From Pseudoalteromonas shioyasakiensis (GTDB lineage Bacteria; Pseudomonadota; Gammaproteobacteria; Enterobacterales; Alteromonadaceae), in contig NZ_JANIGL010000011.1 in assembly GCF_024518675.1 (NCBI RefSeq), positions 1 through 33,996 on the forward strand: 33,996 bases of DNA, given 5' to 3'. The notes beneath the pieces are model-generated. The model was not told the DNA's origin and did no database searches. It saw only the letters and a list, made by a program, of their open reading frames with translations. Below, piece after piece: positions 15,595 to 23,794 of the stretch (position 1 is the stretch's first letter; each line of letters starts with the position of its first letter). Position numbers and translations under genes: made by a program.

Positions 15595-15661
15595 GCTTAT
15601 CCTTGTCGTTGTTTTTGTATGCTTGAATTAGTATAGCTAAATAGTACAAAAAGTGTGATTT

Positions 15662-16120
15662 TTATAGTGGTAATTGCTTTTTATTAAATGTTTGTTTTAG
15701 CACCACAGTTGACTCAATATTTGCAATGTAATCAATGCTACCGAGTTTATATTTTACAAAGTGTTCATACGCCTCTAAATCAGTAGCAACGACTTTTAGC
15801 AAGTAATCATAACTCCCCGAAACAACGGCGCATTCTTGTACATGTTGTAGTTTTTCAACTTGCTCTTCGAAGGCATTAGCAGCAGTGACAGAGTTTTGAT
15901 TTAACCTAACAAAGGCATAAACCAATACGTTTAAACCAATGCGCTTAGGCTCAATAGTAGCGTGATAGCCGCTGATCACACCGGTACTTTCGAGTTTTTT
16001 TATGCGTCGTAAACACGGCGTGTCAGATAAGTTAACTTTATTAGCGAGTTGCGCTATAGAGCTGCGTGCATTTGCTTGCAAATGAGCCAGTAACTCTTGG
16101 TCTTTTTTATCAATACTCAT
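15662..16120 (-). CDS. Lrp/AsnC-family regulator
   Basis: 152 residues, the usual Lrp/AsnC length. The N-terminal helix-turn-helix spans about 8-60 (LLAHLQANARSSIAQLANKV followed by NLSDTPCLRRIKKLE). The C-terminal RAM effector domain shows CAVVSGSYDYLLKVVATDLEAYEHFV and the G-S-Y-D motif typical for amino-acid binding. It is divergent from the PrnB-like/kynureninase-like operon with 140 bp between starts (taking ATG 16261), which contain a palindrome. This suggests control of that operon by an amino acid or a related metabolite, perhaps tryptophan or kynurenine (inference). Confidence 0.92.
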   Translation of the reverse strand: MSIDKKDQELLAHLQANARSSIAQLANKVNLSDTPCLRRIKKLESTGVISGYHATIEPKRIGLNVLVYAFVRLNQNSVTAANAFEEQVEKLQHVQECAVVSGSYDYLLKVVATDLEAYEHFVKYKLGSIDYIANIESTVVLKQTFNKKQLPL

Positions 16121-16157
16121 AATTTAGTTAATTTTATCGCTTTGTTATCTAATTGTG

Positions 16158-16168
16158 GTGATTATCAC
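16158..16168. promoter_or_regulatory. Candidate operator between the Lrp gene and the PrnB-like operon
   Basis: GTGATTATCAC is a perfect palindrome of 5-bp arms around a central T, in AT-rich DNA, 37 bp upstream of the Lrp-type start codon and 92 bp upstream of ATG 16261. Lrp-family sites are short AT-rich palindromes, so this is a plausible shared control site for both directions. Confidence 0.45.
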
Positions 16169-16260
16169 TAATTTTACACTGTAATAGTAGTGGCTTTGCT
16201 GATTTCTACTCTATGTTATCTGTTAACATAAATGCAATAACAATCGCTGGAATAAACGAG

Positions 16261-17433
16261 ATGAGTAAAAATACTCAAGCATTTGATGAATGGCTAAGAA
16301 CACGCTTTGTTGAAATAAACACTAAATTAGAAGAAATATATTGGCAACAAGATGACAAGGCAAATGTTGAACTTGTAGGCGAGCAGTACAAGCATCAATT
16401 AGAAAGCGAAGGGAATGCGCATATAAGCAAATTATTAGCTGAGGGTAATACAGATGAGGGCTTTGATAGTGCATTTGATTTGCTCGGTAATGTGGGTTTA
16501 TTTATGGCTGCTTGTCGGCGCCATGAAATTACAGAGCCTTCGCGGGAGACAACCTCGCCGCTGGTGGAGGCCTCAGCATTGGCAATGCATATAGGGGCTT
16601 CTATAGGTGTGACTCCACGTTTTGCCACAGCCCACTTAACCACTCATAATAAAGCGGTGAATGGTTTATATAAGCGCTTTACCGATTTACCGGCTGAAAA
16701 GTTGTTTATTGATTACAATACGAAAGGCATTTTAGCGTATAAACGAGCTGCTGATGCGCTATTAAAAATTCAGCCGTTAGGTATTTCACACCCTTTGTGT
16801 GGTGACTTACTAAAAGTGGCAAAGCATGCACTACTTGATGTTATAGAGTCTAATAACGCACTTTATACTAAGCTTGATACAGAGCGATTCTTCTTTTGTG
16901 TGCGTCCTTATTACAAACCATATAGGGTTGGAAAAGAAGTCTATCGCGGTGCAAATGCGGGGGATTTTGCTGGGATCAATGTTATCGATATGTTGTTGGG
17001 GCTGTGCTTTGCTAACGAGCCTAGTTACTCGCAAATGTTGGTGGACAAGTTCTTATACATGATGCCCGAAGACCAGCAAATATTACGCGAGTCCATGCGC
17101 ATGCCAAGTATAATGGACGACTTTTTAGAATCAGAGGGTGAGCGCGAGAGCGATTGGTTTCAGACTAATGCAAAGCTATTTATTCAGGTGTGTAAATTAC
17201 ATGGCGATACGGCCATTGGCCACCACAACCAATTGGTGAGTAAGTTTATTGCCCAGCCTGCACAGCAAATGCAGCAACAGCATATGCAAAAAGTAACTGC
17301 GAGTGGGCCGCCATTACATGTTTTGCTGGATTCACTTGAAAAACTAAGAGATCGTCGCGCAGCAGCTAACCGAGACGATATAAAAACACGCTATGCCGAC
17401 TTATCGAAGCTTAAGCAATGGGTGCAAAAATAA
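16261..17433 (+). CDS. PrnB-like protein (DUF1864), heme dioxygenase superfamily
   Basis: 390 residues from ATG 16261. The frame also opens at ATG 16213, but that has no ribosome site and lies in the control region. The sequence resembles the PrnB family (Pfam PrnB, formerly DUF1864), named for the pyrrolnitrin enzyme acting on 7-chlorotryptophan, which has the fold of tryptophan/indoleamine dioxygenases. Landmarks are CRRHEITEPSRETTSPLVEAS, RFFFCVRPYYKPYRVG, YRGANAGDFAGINVID and the His-rich HGDTAIGHH at 314-322, a possible heme-ligand region. The rest of the prn pathway is absent. The stop TAA directly abuts the ATG of a kynureninase-like gene, suggesting a two-step route on an indole or tryptophan-type substrate. 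Confidence 0.78.
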   Translation: MSKNTQAFDEWLRTRFVEINTKLEEIYWQQDDKANVELVGEQYKHQLESEGNAHISKLLAEGNTDEGFDSAFDLLGNVGLFMAACRRHEITEPSRETTSPLVEASALAMHIGASIGVTPRFATAHLTTHNKAVNGLYKRFTDLPAEKLFIDYNTKGILAYKRAADALLKIQPLGISHPLCGDLLKVAKHALLDVIESNNALYTKLDTERFFFCVRPYYKPYRVGKEVYRGANAGDFAGINVIDMLLGLCFANEPSYSQMLVDKFLYMMPEDQQILRESMRMPSIMDDFLESEGERESDWFQTNAKLFIQVCKLHGDTAIGHHNQLVSKFIAQPAQQMQQQHMQKVTASGPPLHVLLDSLEKLRDRRAAANRDDIKTRYADLSKLKQWVQK

Positions 17434-18546
17434 ATGTATAAAGATGACTTTAATTTATCTTCAGGGTGTTATTTATTAAACCATTCTGTTGGGCGGGCAT
17501 TAAAAAGTAGCCAAAGTGACTTTAATGAGCACTTTTTTTCGCCTTGGCAAGCGACAAATAAAGAGCCTTGGCAACAGTGGCTGAGTGCAATTGACCGTTT
17601 TACTCAGGCGTTAAGCGATTTATTTAACAGTAAAAAAGAGTTATTTTGTCCGCAGGTTAATTTGTCTAGTGGCTTAACTAAGTTGTTAATGTCTCACCCG
17701 CGATTAACCAAAAGTGGTTGTCGAGTTTTAATGTCGCAAAATGATTTTCCGAGTATGGGATTTGCTATGCAAAGGGCGTTGCCTAGCAATGCGCAAATTG
17801 AGTACATACCCAGTGAATTCGATTTAACGGATATTGAGGTATGGCAGCAGTACATTAAACCCGAAATTGATTTGGTGTTTATAAGTCATGCTTACTCGAA
17901 TACAGGTCAACAAGCTCCAGTCGCTGAAATCGCACAGTTGTGTAAGCGCAACAACTGCTTGAGCTTGGTTGATGTAGCACAATCAGCAGGAGTTTTGCCG
18001 TTGGACTTAACAACGGTTGGCGTCGATTTTATGATTGGTTCGAGTGTCAAATGGCTTTGCTCTGGACCAGGGGCTGCCTATCTTTGGGTTAGTGAGTCCC
18101 AACTTTCGCTATGTGAGCCTACAGATGTAGGCTGGTTTTCACATCAAAGCCCATTTGAATTTGATATTAATCATTTTGCATACCACACAAGTGCATTACG
18201 GTTTTGGGGCGGAACACCTTCTATAGCCCCGTTTGTAATAGCAGGTCACAGTATTACTTATTTTGCCGACTTAGGTGTGGCTAAGGTACGCGAGCATAAT
18301 CTTAAACTGCTAGCTCAGTTAACGGCCGCGCTTGGCTCATATTTAGTGTCGCCAAGCGGCGCAGAAAAATGTAGCGGGACTGCTATTTTTGACTTTTCGC
18401 AGCGTCAACCACAGGTCATGGATGCCTTGGCCGCAGCCAATATCAGTGTTGATGAAAGAGCTTACGGAATTCGAGTCTCTCCCCATATTTATAATGATGA
18501 AACAGAGGTTGCACAGTTTATTAAAGTGGTAAAAGCGGTATTATAG
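17434..18546 (+). CDS. Kynureninase-like PLP enzyme (aminotransferase class V fold)
   Basis: 370 residues, fold-type I PLP enzyme of the class V/kynureninase group. The PLP lysine is Lys206 in GSSVKWLCSGPGAAYLWV, which mirrors the kynureninase pattern of Lys followed by Tyr/Trp-Leu and a GPG. Asp180 in LVDVAQSAGVLPLDL would pair with the pyridine nitrogen, and RFWGGTPSIAPF fits the C-terminal substrate region. Known kynureninases are about 410-465 residues, so this is somewhat short and may be a homologue with another substrate. It begins immediately after the PrnB-like stop (TAA-ATG) and ends with a 6-bp overlap of the opposing DUF4124 gene. The pairing suggests that it acts on the product of its neighbour. 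Confidence 0.82.
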   Translation: MYKDDFNLSSGCYLLNHSVGRALKSSQSDFNEHFFSPWQATNKEPWQQWLSAIDRFTQALSDLFNSKKELFCPQVNLSSGLTKLLMSHPRLTKSGCRVLMSQNDFPSMGFAMQRALPSNAQIEYIPSEFDLTDIEVWQQYIKPEIDLVFISHAYSNTGQQAPVAEIAQLCKRNNCLSLVDVAQSAGVLPLDLTTVGVDFMIGSSVKWLCSGPGAAYLWVSESQLSLCEPTDVGWFSHQSPFEFDINHFAYHTSALRFWGGTPSIAPFVIAGHSITYFADLGVAKVREHNLKLLAQLTAALGSYLVSPSGAEKCSGTAIFDFSQRQPQVMDALAAANISVDERAYGIRVSPHIYNDETEVAQFIKVVKAVL

Positions 18547-19026
18547 GCCGCTTTGTTGGCGTAAGTTAGCTTTTAGCGCCTGTAACTTGGTAATTTGTTG
18601 CTGATGATTTGCTATTTGTGGGTCTATATGGCTTGCTAACTGGTTAGTGCGCATGTTGATGGCATCAGCGATAGAGGCCGCTCCCATTCGATTAGCACTA
18701 TCTTGGGTTATATAGTTAATTTGTTTTTTAGCCTGCGCGAATTCATTTTGTAGCTGCTTAATTGCTTGCTGATGGGTAGCTATTTCGCGATCAATTTTCT
18801 GCATGCCAATATAGCTATCCACTGAATCAATGTTATTGGGTTTGGCATCATCACTTTGGCTTTGGGCTATATTAGGTGATTTTATTGTTATTTCCTTGGC
18901 ATCATCGCCGCATGGAAATTGGCTAAAAATTGCTACGCCATCCTTTTCACACTGGTAAACAGCTGCGATAGATTGGCTTGTTGCTATCGCTATTATTACT
19001 AAGGAAAAGTTTAAAAATACTCGCAT
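18541..19026 (-). CDS. Exported DUF4124 protein
   Basis: 161 residues with a signal peptide (cleavage probably after SIAA, near residue 22). The DUF4124 motif follows at once: VYQCEKDGVAIFSQFPCGDDAKEI, with two Cys that probably pair. Residues 85-160 are Gln/Lys/Ala-rich and predicted coiled coil. Members are periplasmic or envelope-associated and of unknown role. It is convergent with the PLP-enzyme gene and appears to be transcribed alone. Confidence 0.82.
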   Translation of the reverse strand: MRVFLNFSLVIIAIATSQSIAAVYQCEKDGVAIFSQFPCGDDAKEITIKSPNIAQSQSDDAKPNNIDSVDSYIGMQKIDREIATHQQAIKQLQNEFAQAKKQINYITQDSANRMGAASIADAINMRTNQLASHIDPQIANHQQQITKLQALKANLRQQSGL

Positions 19027-19215
19027 TATTAACCTTAAAGCATCTGTGTATTGACATTAAAACCTTGTATTGCCAGTTTAGCAAATCTCTATTGATAGTG
19101 TGACTCGTTAGCTGGGGGGAGGTTCAATTCATATATACGTTGAAGGCCAACATATAAAAGCACGGTTATTCTCTGGTAGAATACAGCAATTAAATAGAGC
19201 TGTGCGGCTGTTAGT

Positions 19216-20631
19216 ATGTCTACAATCACTCCTGTCATTCTCGCTGGTGGAATAGGTTCAAGGTTATGGCCTTTATCGCGCCAAGCAATGCCAAAGCAAT
19301 TTTTATCATTGCTGGATGAGCATTCGCTACTACAAAATACGTTGCAACGAGTGACGGGTGATGGCTTTAAGCCAGCATTGTTAGTGTGCAATGAACAGCA
19401 TAGGTTTATTGCCAGCCATCAGTGTCAAGCCATAGGCGTAACGCCTAAAGCTATTCTATTAGAGCAGCAAGGTAAAAATACCGCACCTGCTATCGCACTT
19501 GCTGCACAGTATGCATTAGCTCAGGGAATTGATGCACCTATTTTTGTTATTCCTGCGGATCATTATATCGCTAACTTTGAGCACTTAGTGCAACAACTTC
19601 CAGATGCCATCGCAATGGCCGAACAAGGTAAGCTGGTTACTTTTTCAATCAAGCCTGATACTGCTAATTGTGGTTATGGGTATATCAAACAAGGCGCAAA
19701 AATAGCTAATTCAAATTGCTATCAAGTTGAGGAGTTTAAAGAAAAGCCAGATCTAGAACTGGCACAACAGTATGTGGCAAGTGGTGAATATTCATTTAAC
19801 AGTGGTATGTTTTTGTTTACGCCAAAAAGCTACCTTCGCGAACTGGAAAGGTTTGCGCCAAAAATAGCCCGCGCCATTGCCGGTGCTGGCAATTTTAGCC
19901 AAGACTTAGGGTTTATAAGGGCTGATGAAGCAGCGCTTAGCTCATGCCCAAGTGATTCTATTGATTATGCAATATTAGAGCGTAGCGATAATGTAGTGGT
20001 GCTACCTTTAGCTCTCAATTGGAGTGATGTTGGTAGTTTTAATGCACTTTGGCAAAACACAAATAAAGATAGTTTAGGCAATCATGCTAGCCATAAGGAC
20101 GTGTTGTTTAATAGCGAAAATAACCTTGTGCAAAGTGAAGAAGGTCACACTATCGCGGCTCTAGGTGTAAATAACTTAGCCGTTATTCATACCCACGACG
20201 CAACGTTAGTAGCAAATAAAGCGCAATTAGATCAGTTGCCACAGCTCCTAGCTCAGTTAGCGAATAAGCAAAGCGATAAACTACTTAACCATCAGGCTGT
20301 TTATCGACCTTGGGGAAGTTACCGCGTGCTAGTGGAAGGAAGTGGTTTTAAAGTTAAAAAAATCACTGTTAATAGCGGCGGCAGGCTCTCTACTCAGCGC
20401 CATCAGCATCGTGCTGAACACTGGGTTGTAGTGTCAGGCATTGCAGATGTCAGTATCGATGGTAAAGCCAGTGTTTTAAAGGCCGATCAATCTTGTTATA
20501 TAGCTGCAGGTCATATACACAGTTTAGCTAATAGCCAAAATAAACCACTTATATTAATAGAGGTGCAAACCGGTAGCATACTGGATGAAAGCGATATTGA
20601 ACGTTTTGACGATGTTTACGGTAGAAGTTAA
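19216..20631 (+). CDS. manC: Mannose-1-phosphate guanylyltransferase/mannose-6-phosphate isomerase
   Basis: A 471-residue bifunctional type II enzyme of the ManC/CpsB/AlgA family, making GDP-mannose for surface polysaccharide. The N-terminal nucleotidyltransferase has PVILAGGIGSRLWPLSRQ followed by AMPKQFL and the EEFKEKPD and NSGMFLF motifs. The C-terminal cupin isomerase (about 345-471) contains QRHQHRAEHWVVVSGIADV. It stands alone, without manB, gmd or glycosyltransferase genes in the window, so its polysaccharide locus is elsewhere. The ribosome site before ATG 19216 is weak. Confidence 0.95.
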   Translation: MSTITPVILAGGIGSRLWPLSRQAMPKQFLSLLDEHSLLQNTLQRVTGDGFKPALLVCNEQHRFIASHQCQAIGVTPKAILLEQQGKNTAPAIALAAQYALAQGIDAPIFVIPADHYIANFEHLVQQLPDAIAMAEQGKLVTFSIKPDTANCGYGYIKQGAKIANSNCYQVEEFKEKPDLELAQQYVASGEYSFNSGMFLFTPKSYLRELERFAPKIARAIAGAGNFSQDLGFIRADEAALSSCPSDSIDYAILERSDNVVVLPLALNWSDVGSFNALWQNTNKDSLGNHASHKDVLFNSENNLVQSEEGHTIAALGVNNLAVIHTHDATLVANKAQLDQLPQLLAQLANKQSDKLLNHQAVYRPWGSYRVLVEGSGFKVKKITVNSGGRLSTQRHQHRAEHWVVVSGIADVSIDGKASVLKADQSCYIAAGHIHSLANSQNKPLILIEVQTGSILDESDIERFDDVYGRS

Positions 20632-20648
20632 TGGTTAGGTTTGACGAA

Positions 20649-20912
20649 TTAAATCAGGCTAATAACCAAGCCTATAATTAATATTACCCAGAAAATAGCG
20701 GTATCTCTAAAATGGTTGAGTAGCCAAAAGTAGAGTAACGCCAATGCACCAGCAATGGCTGTTGTAACAATATCTGTAAGAAATCCTACACCTGACATTA
20801 AGTTAATCAATAATACAATTCCAGTGTAAATCCCTGCGCATAATTTAGGGCGTTCAGTATTAATTAGTAGCTTTAATAAAGCGACCAAAATCAAAACTTT
20901 AAAAATGAGCAT
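20649..20912 (-). CDS. Small membrane protein, 87 aa
   Basis: 87 residues, almost entirely hydrophobic, with three predicted membrane segments (about 2-16, 26-48 and 52-86, the last possibly two). AAGGAT precedes ATG 20912. No motif is recognised. It is convergent with manC, 17 bp apart, and starts the less conserved region that leads to the transposase remnant. Confidence 0.7.
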   Translation of the reverse strand: MLIFKVLILVALLKLLINTERPKLCAGIYTGIVLLINLMSGVGFLTDIVTTAIAGALALLYFWLLNHFRDTAIFWVILIIGLVISLI

Positions 20913-21020
20913 CGTTCTATCCTTAGTTATTCAGCGCGTACCTATTAAACTAAAATATTATAAGTTGAGCAATCGGTTTCTCATAGGATGCTGGTGCGGC
21001 GTGCAAACATTACAATTTAG

Positions 21021-21066
21021 AAAACAAATAAAACAAATAAAACAAATAAAAAAAACAAATAAAAAA
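21021..21066. repeat. A-rich tandem repeat (AAAACAAAT)n
   Basis: Three exact 9-bp copies of AAAACAAAT (21021-21047) are followed by an A-expanded copy and a truncated one. The open frame across it (20905-21117) is simple-sequence translation and is not called. The remainder of 20913-21262 contains no gene that I can support. Confidence 0.75.
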
Positions 21067-21262
21067 GACAGCCATCTTAATTTATTGAATAACGCCTTTA
21101 CAGTAATGAACATTTGATGGCTATCAACTTTGAGCTTCTACTCATTCGCTTTGCATTTATCAAAGTTAAAGCTGAACTGACTACTGTATTATCAAAACTC
21201 CAAACATGAGAAAAGCAGCAATTATGCTGTTTGGTGATTTTAAAGATAAAGTGGTGGGGTTT

Positions 21263-22235
21263 TTAAGCAAGTAACTTCTCACTATTACTTATGTTTGACC
21301 TTCGTTTTCGACCAACATGTTCACAATAAGTATCTTGTGAGGTGGGGCGTCCTAATGGGCCATGAAATACTCGAGTAAACTGTGTGGTGAGTTTTAACCA
21401 ATTTTCAGAGCTTATGTTTACTCGTTCAAGTAATGGTAATTGACTGCGCGCTATAGCACCACGTTTATCGCCTCTGATGCAGCGCCCTGTTAAATCAATC
21501 AGTTCAAGGTATGATTTGAGCTCAAATGGTAAGCCTTTAGGCACTTTTTTGCGTGAAGTACCCGCAAATCGTATTAGCGCTTTTGGCTGTTTTCCTGTTG
21601 TTGCGCTTTGTATTCGTTTTTGCACACTTGTGTGGTGATTCTTCGGGTGTATTGGCTACCTTTGCTCGAATTGGGTTTAAGTCTACATAAGCCATACAAG
21701 CAACTAATGCAGCTTCATCTAATAAAGCTTGTGATTTAAAGCGGCCCTCCCAAAATCGCCCTGTGCAATTATCTTCTTTGTTTGCTCTGCGAGCGATGTC
21801 TTCATTTAATAATCGCATAAACCAGCTAATGCTTGATAACCGCGCTCGGTATTGTTTTATTGTTTGGTTTAAAAATATAAGCTCTGCTTTACTCAGTTGC
21901 TCACCCTGCAGATATTTGTGAGTCAATATTGTGCCTTTACAGAGTTTATGCCAGCGCAGGATAATGGCTTTATCATTCATCCTAAAGGCCTTTTTATCAT
22001 CGACATACAATACTAAGTGTGTGTGATTACTCATTACAGCATAGGCGCATACATCAATACAAAATACCTTAGCAAGCTTAAGCAACTTAGTTTCAACCCA
22101 ATCTTTGCGGTGTTCATAAGAGCGACCTGTTAACTGGTCTTCTCCACACAAAAATGCACGGCGTACACACCGTGAAATGCAGTGGTAGAATTTTGTATCC
22201 ACCAAGCTAATTTGCCGCTTTCTTGCAATTGCCAT
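21263..22235 (-). pseudogene. RAYT/IS200-like Y1 transposase, frameshifted
   Basis: The sequence encodes a REP-associated tyrosine transposase-like (Y1_Tnp) protein of about 320 residues, now in two frames. From ATG 22235 (AGGAG upstream) the first frame carries YHCISRCVRRAFLCGED, the HUH pair in SNHTHLVLYV (residues 71-73), GRFWEGRFKSQALLDE and CMAYVDLNPIRA. It then loses homology after TPEESP. The other frame continues it as HTSVQKRIQSATTGKQPKAL to the stop at 21263. The break is in a CA tract at 21629-21634; one more CA would restore TCA-CCA-CAC-ACA-AGT. It is therefore probably a 2-nt deletion, leaving a protein without its C-terminal third. Such genes are single-copy domesticated transposases linked to REP elements. 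Confidence 0.82.
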
Positions 22236-22357
22236 ACTAGCTCCTGCTAGATTAATCCTAATCAAAGCCTAGCTTACAGCTAAAAAGGTACAAACTTAAA
22301 GGTGGGTGTCTTGTTTATTCTTTTATTCCGTCTTCGTTTATTGCTCTGACTACCCAA

Positions 22358-23546
22358 TTAACTGTATTTACTCACGAGATGAAGTTCTACCATATGCAAT
22401 GCAGCGACAGATACCGTAAGGACACTGCACATATATAGATACCTACTATAGGACATACACCTTTCTGCTCCCGTGCCACCACTGCGATACATTATAACTT
22501 CACCTTGTCTCCAAACAGACGCATGATGGGAGCCATTTCGCAAACTAGAATCGAGGCATTCACTAAATCTTGAAAATAATGGGTTTCCTTTTATTGGACC
22601 GTCTTTCTTTGATTTTTCCAAATCCTTTATGTACTGAGGAAGAGTAAGTTTCATAAACTCGTCGAATTTACGACCGCTTCCCAAGTTATTTAAACAGGCA
22701 AGCACAGTGAAGTTTGACGTCAAAGACTCATAAGCTTCACCATAAAATAATTTGATGGCATCAAAGTCTTTTGAACCTACCATCAATTTCAGAGTTATTA
22801 ATTCTAGCTCTATAGATTAGCTGACCTAAAATATCCCTGTGTTTGAAATATACTGTAAAAACAGATAAGTACCTTAATTCATTTTCTTCACGTAAACTCT
22901 CTTTGTAATAATTGTAGAAATCATCCAATTTGCCAGCCTCGTGGAGCTGGTCAATCAAACGTTCAATCGGCTCATACAATTCGTTAATCCTAGGGTAAAA
23001 CAGAGCATCGTAAAATTCGCACATTACATCGATATATGTAACGCAATTACTATCTCCGACCTTTACTTTACTTCTCTGTAAATTATAATCTTTGATTAAT
23101 TTTGCTAGAGCTTTATCTTTACCTTCTGCATGTGATAATTGGTATATAGCTTTAACTTTTCCCCACATTGTATCAGCGTTGGGAATATCAAATTGACTAG
23201 CAACATCTTGTAGAAAAGCTCCATCTCTTTGTCTCAAATGAGGTTGAAGTAGTTCGACACCTTCTATAGACGGGAAAAACATAGCATCATGATATTTTTC
23301 AACTGGAAAGCAAAAGCTAGGATGTAAGTTTATAATGGTTTTATTTCTATCAAATCCACCAAGCTTACAATTTTCTACCGCTTCAATATGTCCATTTGGT
23401 GCCTTCGAACGCACAGCAATTCCTATTGATTGTTCGCAATCTAAACAATCAAAATAATGCTTTTGATAAGAATCTAAGCCAATTGCAACTCTAGTAAAAT
23501 ACACTTTATTACAGATTAAGCATTCGACATTTTGGCTAATAACCAC
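22358..23546 (-). CDS. Zn-ribbon/HEPN-motif protein in two overlapping frames (candidate +1 frameshift)
   Basis: Frame one runs from GTG 23546 (AAGGAAG upstream) to TGA at 22761 and gives 261 residues. It has a Zn-ribbon (C9xxC12, C34xxC37), then a helical acidic region. Frame two, lying +1, is open from about 22786 to 22358 (142 residues). It holds LRNGSHHASVW at 82-92, which fits the RNxxxH motif of HEPN-type ribonucleases (22523-22540), plus a helical tail. Frame one ends AGA-CTT-TGA. A +1 slip on CTT, as in prfB, would continue as GAT-GCC-ATC and give one protein of about 395 residues. Other explanations are restart at ATG 22783 (no ribosome site) or a mutational frameshift. I do not recognise the full family. 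An RNA-acting defence or toxin role is inferred from the motif and the mobile context. Confidence 0.6.
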
Positions 23547-23581
23547 TGAACTTCCTTATACAGTTAACAGCTTATTGAACA

Positions 23582-23613
23582 CCATTTTGGTGGTTTATAA
23601 CACACCAAAACGG
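23582..23613 (-). promoter_or_regulatory. Promoter within an inverted repeat, upstream of the split gene
   Basis: TTTTGGTG (23585-23592) and CACCAAAA (23603-23610) are perfect 8-bp arms, extendable to 11 bp with one mismatch, with a 10-bp spacer. On the minus strand the spacer contains TGTTATAAA, an extended -10 with 5 of 6 matches. A dimeric repressor binding here would block transcription of the gene starting at 23546. No regulator gene is adjacent, so self-control or a distant regulator is possible. Confidence 0.45.
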
Positions 23614-23730
23614 CGTATATTACATACCCTGATAATTTCACCAATAATTAATTTTGTAAACAAGTAATTAAAATAACAGGAATAACTTTTACTTTTCACC
23701 TTGCTTCTTTATTCCTTGAAACTATACTCT

Positions 23731-23794
23731 CGCCAACTCGCCAACTCGCCAACTCGCCAACTCGCCAACTCGCCAACTCGCCAACTCGCTAACT
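23731..23794. repeat. 8-bp tandem repeat (CGCCAACT)8
   Basis: Seven exact copies of CGCCAACT (23731-23786) are followed by one variant CGCTAACT (23787-23794). The variant supplies the TAG stop of the neighbouring hybrid kinase (23789-23791). Without that C-to-T change the kinase frame would run on into the array. The core AACTCGC is shared with the left-end array at 174-330, and AGTTAGCG at 79-86 there is the reverse complement of the variant unit. Confidence 0.9.

Noticed and set aside
16151..16170. CRP site between the Lrp-type gene and the PrnB-like gene
   Set aside because: The palindrome GTGATTATCAC lacks the TGTGA-N6-TCACA spacing; an Lrp-type site fits better.
19089..19391. Minus-strand open frame at the start of manC
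   Set aside because: Antisense to the highly conserved nucleotidyltransferase motif; no start signal.
20905..21117. Open frame over the A-rich repeat, giving a KQIKQIKQIKK-type product
   Set aside because: Translation of simple sequence, divergent from the better supported minus-strand gene, with no ribosome site or known family.
21263..22235. Programmed frameshift of an insertion-sequence transposase
   Set aside because: RAYT-like genes are normally single-frame, there is no A6G-type -1 site, and the shift is explained more simply by loss of one CA.
23731..23794. Possible CRISPR or replication iteron array
   Set aside because: Units are contiguous 8-mers without spacers, no cas or rep gene nearby; it is a plain microsatellite.
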